DNA of 7,914 bases. It comes from Flavobacteriaceae bacterium (lineage in GTDB: Bacteria; Bacteroidota; Bacteroidia; Flavobacteriales; Flavobacteriaceae). Location: positions 1-7,914 of the forward strand of contig WFZY01000056.1 in assembly GCA_015489265.1 (NCBI GenBank), given 5' to 3'. The stretch's first letter is position 1; each line of letters begins with the position of its first letter. Under the pieces are notes generated by a model, which saw only the letters and a list, made by a program, of their open reading frames with translations, was not told the origin of the DNA and made no database searches. A program made the translations under genes and the position numbers. This document shows, piece after piece, positions 6,742 to 7,914 of the stretch.

Positions 6742-7533
6742 TTATTCGTCATTTTTTTCAAGGTAAATATCATCACTTAACTTTTTCAATGCTTTTAAAC
6801 TATCTTTCTTATTCAGAACATTCAATTGATATTCAGCAATATCATTAAGTTGCTTAAATCTTTCATTTTTAGGAATACCTTTTCGTATCATTTCAGCATT
6901 CATACTTTCAATGTTTGAAAGAATAGCAAGTTCATTTATGCTTGCAATATCTCTAATATTCACTCCTTTTTTGGCAAGTTTAGGATTTGCTTCTCGCCAA
7001 TCTTTTGCCGTGCATTTAAAAAGAGCTACATTTAATAAATCTGCTTCTTCTGCATAACTCAACCATTCAGTATTTTTTGTATAATTCTTTTTGGGTAAAA
7101 TATAGTTTTTAACTGCATCAGTATGAAGATGATAATTTGCTTTACTTAATATTCGTTTTACATTCCATTCAATATTATATTGATTACTTTCTATTGCTTT
7201 AAATCTCTGATACTCTTTAATTAAGTATAATTTAAAAGTAGGACTTATAGCTGCACCAAATTCAAAAGCAATATCTCTATGAGCATAAGTTCCACCATAT
7301 CTTCCGGATTTTGAAGTTATTCCAATTGCATTTGTTTTTTCAATCCACTGTTTTGGGCTTAATACAAATGTTGGTAAACCTGCTTCTGATTTAAAGTGGT
7401 CAAATTCGACCACATTAAAATTCGGGTTATATAACATTTCCCAAGTTCCAAGAAATTCAATTGTAGTTCGTGTTCTTATCCAATTTTTAATTATGTCGGC
7501 GGCTCTATTATCTCCTTTCTTTGCTTTTGCCAT
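6742..7533 (-). CDS. KilA-N domain protein, N-terminus cut off by a frameshift
   Basis: This is a 263-codon frame beginning MAKAKKGDNR. KilA-N is a DNA-binding domain found in phage and accessory-genome proteins. Residues 1 to about 113 carry it: IIKNWIRTRTTIEFLGTWE, VEFDHFKSEAG, TNAIGITSKSGRYGGTYAHR and DIAFEFGAAIS. The C-terminal half (about 120-245) holds SYAEEADLLNVALF and the LSNIESMNAEMIRKGIP segment usual in the Bacteroidota version. The first Met corresponds to the internal Met of the family's LTDMAK motif. The coding sequence continues upstream in frame (FICLTD) but has no start codon before a TGA at 7597-7599. The natural ATG lies at 7617-7619 in another frame. It may therefore be a pseudogene, produce a truncated protein from the ATG at 7531-7533, or reflect a sequencing error. 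The gene is visibly richer in A/T-ending codons than the receptor, peptidase and SPFH genes, consistent with transfer. The biological role of this family is not established. Confidence 0.85.
   Translation of the reverse strand: MAKAKKGDNRAADIIKNWIRTRTTIEFLGTWEMLYNPNFNVVEFDHFKSEAGLPTFVLSPKQWIEKTNAIGITSKSGRYGGTYAHRDIAFEFGAAISPTFKLYLIKEYQRFKAIESNQYNIEWNVKRILSKANYHLHTDAVKNYILPKKNYTKNTEWLSYAEEADLLNVALFKCTAKDWREANPKLAKKGVNIRDIASINELAILSNIESMNAEMIRKGIPKNERFKQLNDIAEYQLNVLNKKDSLKALKKLSDDIYLEKNDE
7393..7416. repeat. Intragenic copy of the AAAGTGGT inverted repeat
   Basis: AAAGTGGT (7393-7400), an 8-base spacer and ACCACATT (7409-7416) form a near-perfect inverted repeat inside the KilA-N gene, over the codons for the conserved VVEFDHF stretch. 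It matches the copy upstream of the original start at 24 of 28 positions (7393-7420 against 7634-7661), including 14 identical bases in a row. Protein-coding constraint may explain part of this copy. Confidence 0.6.
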
Positions 7534-7619
7534 ATCGGTTAGGCAAATAAAATCATCTTCATTAATTTTTGTTATTGATATATTACATTTTCTATTTCAA
7601 GTTTCTTTATCTTGCTCAT
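7534..7619 (-). pseudogene. Detached N-terminal segment of the KilA-N gene
   Basis: From the ATG at 7617-7619 the minus strand reads MSKIKKLEIENV and then runs into a stop at 7572-7574. In the frame of the main KilA-N ORF, codons 7584-7534 read NISITKINEDDFICLTD, which is what should precede MAKAKKG in this family. Adding one base near 7582-7590 would join the two into a 292-residue protein with a normal KilA-N start. No slippery heptamer suited to programmed -1 shifting is visible at the junction. Confidence 0.72.
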
Positions 7620-7734
7620 ATTTAACATTTTCCAAAGTGGTCAAATTACACCACTTTAAATATTCATTCAAAAAGTAATCAATTTTTAAAATATTAAAGA
7701 TGATTTTTTGAGTATTATTTTTTGTTTTACGCAT
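7597..7734 (-). CDS. Possible 45-residue small ORF overlapping the KilA-N start
   Basis: An ATG at 7732-7734 opens a 45-codon frame (MRKTKNNTQKII to YEQDKET) ending in TGA at 7597-7599. It overlaps the original KilA-N start codon at 7617-7619 and is in the same frame as the present KilA-N ORF. It would be a basic, mostly helical small protein of no recognisable family. It contains the inverted repeat at 7634-7657, which is more likely a DNA or RNA element than a protein motif. It may be a leader peptide translated ahead of KilA-N, or just an open frame in AT-rich DNA. Confidence 0.25.
   Translation of the reverse strand: MRKTKNNTQKIIFNILKIDYFLNEYLKWCNLTTLENVKYEQDKET
7634..7657. promoter_or_regulatory. 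Inverted repeat AAAGTGGT-N8-ACCACTTT, candidate KilA-N operator
   Basis: The 8-bp arms at 7634-7641 and 7650-7657 are perfect reverse complements. The element lies 14 bases upstream of the original KilA-N ATG (7619), inside the probable leader or promoter. Its near-twin lies inside the gene at 7393-7416. As the gene encodes a DNA-binding domain, self-regulation is a reasonable inference; an RNA hairpin near the start is the alternative. Confidence 0.5.
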
Positions 7735-7747
7735 AAAGCCTAACTAT

Positions 7748-7755
7748 AAAATATA
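7748..7755 (-). promoter_or_regulatory. Possible -7 box upstream of the KilA-N locus
   Basis: On the minus strand TATATTTT, within TTTCGTATATTTTATAG, matches five of the six fixed bases of TAnnTTTG. No TTG at a normal -33 distance was found. It would give a leader of roughly 125 bases before the original KilA-N ATG, including the inverted repeat at 7634-7657. Confidence 0.25.
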
Positions 7756-7772
7756 CGAAATAAAATCGGTCT

Positions 7773-7913
7773 TTATTTAGGATCAGAGTAATAAATCTTC
7801 AATACGGGTTTTAAACCTACATTAGCTGTTTGATTACCAAATAAAATAACCCCTTTAGGATTGTAAGCATCAGGATCTCTAAAAATATCATTAACTTTTA
7901 AGGGTATATGAAC
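7773..7913 (-). CDS. C-terminal fragment of an unidentified, probably exported beta-rich protein
   Basis: An open frame enters from the right edge on the minus strand and ends in TAA at 7773-7775, giving 46 residues. It contains DIFRDPDAYNPKGVILFG and finishes GLKPVLKIYYSDPK. A final strand of the form K-P-x-L-K-I-Y-Y close to the C-terminus is seen in Bacteroidota surface proteins such as DUF4270 and DNRLRE-type domains, but the fragment is too short to decide. The start lies outside the window. It is on the same strand as the KilA-N locus, and its stop is 38 bases upstream of the small-ORF ATG; I see no terminator between them. Confidence 0.6.
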   Translation of the reverse strand, partial: VHIPLKVNDIFRDPDAYNPKGVILFGNQTANVGLKPVLKIYYSDPK

Positions 7914-7914
7914 G

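Noticed and set aside
6560..6766. 68-codon plus-strand ORF in the gap between the SPFH and KilA-N genes
   Set aside because: It runs through both arms of the palindrome and overlaps the end of the KilA-N gene on the opposite strand. Its Phe/Leu/Ile-rich content follows from AT-rich DNA, and no family is recognisable.
7582..7596. Programmed -1 frameshifting at the KilA-N junction
   Set aside because: No X-XXY-YYZ slippery heptamer is present in the starting frame, so an indel or a sequencing error is simpler.
7493..7678. 61-codon plus-strand ORF antisense to the KilA-N start region
   Set aside because: It lies opposite real and frameshifted KilA-N coding sequence and has no recognisable family.
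7738..7744. GTTAGGC on the minus strand, a perfect attC/attI core match, as the left edge of an integron cassette
   Set aside because: The 7-base consensus is degenerate and expected several times by chance in this window. Only 28 bases separate it from the upstream gene's stop, too little for a preceding attC site, and no integrase is present.

Overview
The window looks like a chromosomal segment of a Bacteroidota bacterium, most likely a flavobacterium. The evidence is low G+C intergenic DNA, a TonB-dependent receptor with the N-terminal carboxypeptidase-like domain typical of this phylum, a membrane-anchored LytTR regulator of the kind common in Flavobacteriia, signal peptides ending in A-Q, and promoter elements resembling the Bacteroidota TAnnTTTG -7 box. 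No rRNA, tRNA, CRISPR array or insertion sequence was seen.

Layout. At 3-173 (+) is the C-terminus of an unidentified membrane protein. At 269-2632 (-) is a TonB-dependent outer-membrane receptor. Upstream of it, on the same strand, at 2817-3674, is a four-helix membrane protein ending in a LytTR DNA-binding domain. The 184-bp gap between these two holds a candidate promoter, a perfect 7-bp inverted repeat with a 21-bp centre-to-centre distance, and four GGGA repeats about one helical turn apart, so it looks like the control region of the receptor. Divergent from the regulator is a probable two-gene operon: a secreted C1-family peptidase of the bleomycin hydrolase / aminopeptidase C type (3831-5054) and a 131-residue protein with the beta-carbonic anhydrase zinc motifs (5077-5472). 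It ends at a perfect bidirectional terminator (5479-5515), shared with a convergent SPFH/stomatin-like membrane protein gene (5527-6444, -).

The right-hand part (about 6545-7745) looks accessory. A KilA-N domain gene (6742-7533, -) has lost its natural start. The missing 29 codons lie just upstream in another frame, beginning with an ATG at 7617-7619, and are separated from the rest by an apparent single-base deletion. A 24-bp inverted repeat precedes this original start and a near-identical copy lies inside the gene, which suggests autoregulation or a partial duplication. Just downstream of the gene is a roughly 128-bp imperfect palindrome of unknown nature. The window ends in the C-terminus of another unidentified protein (7773-7913, -).

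How the genes may work together (inference): the LytTR protein probably controls the neighbouring receptor and perhaps the divergent peptidase operon, linking uptake across the outer membrane with breakdown of peptides outside the cytoplasm. The SPFH protein is a separate membrane-organising housekeeping gene. The KilA-N locus appears unrelated to the others.
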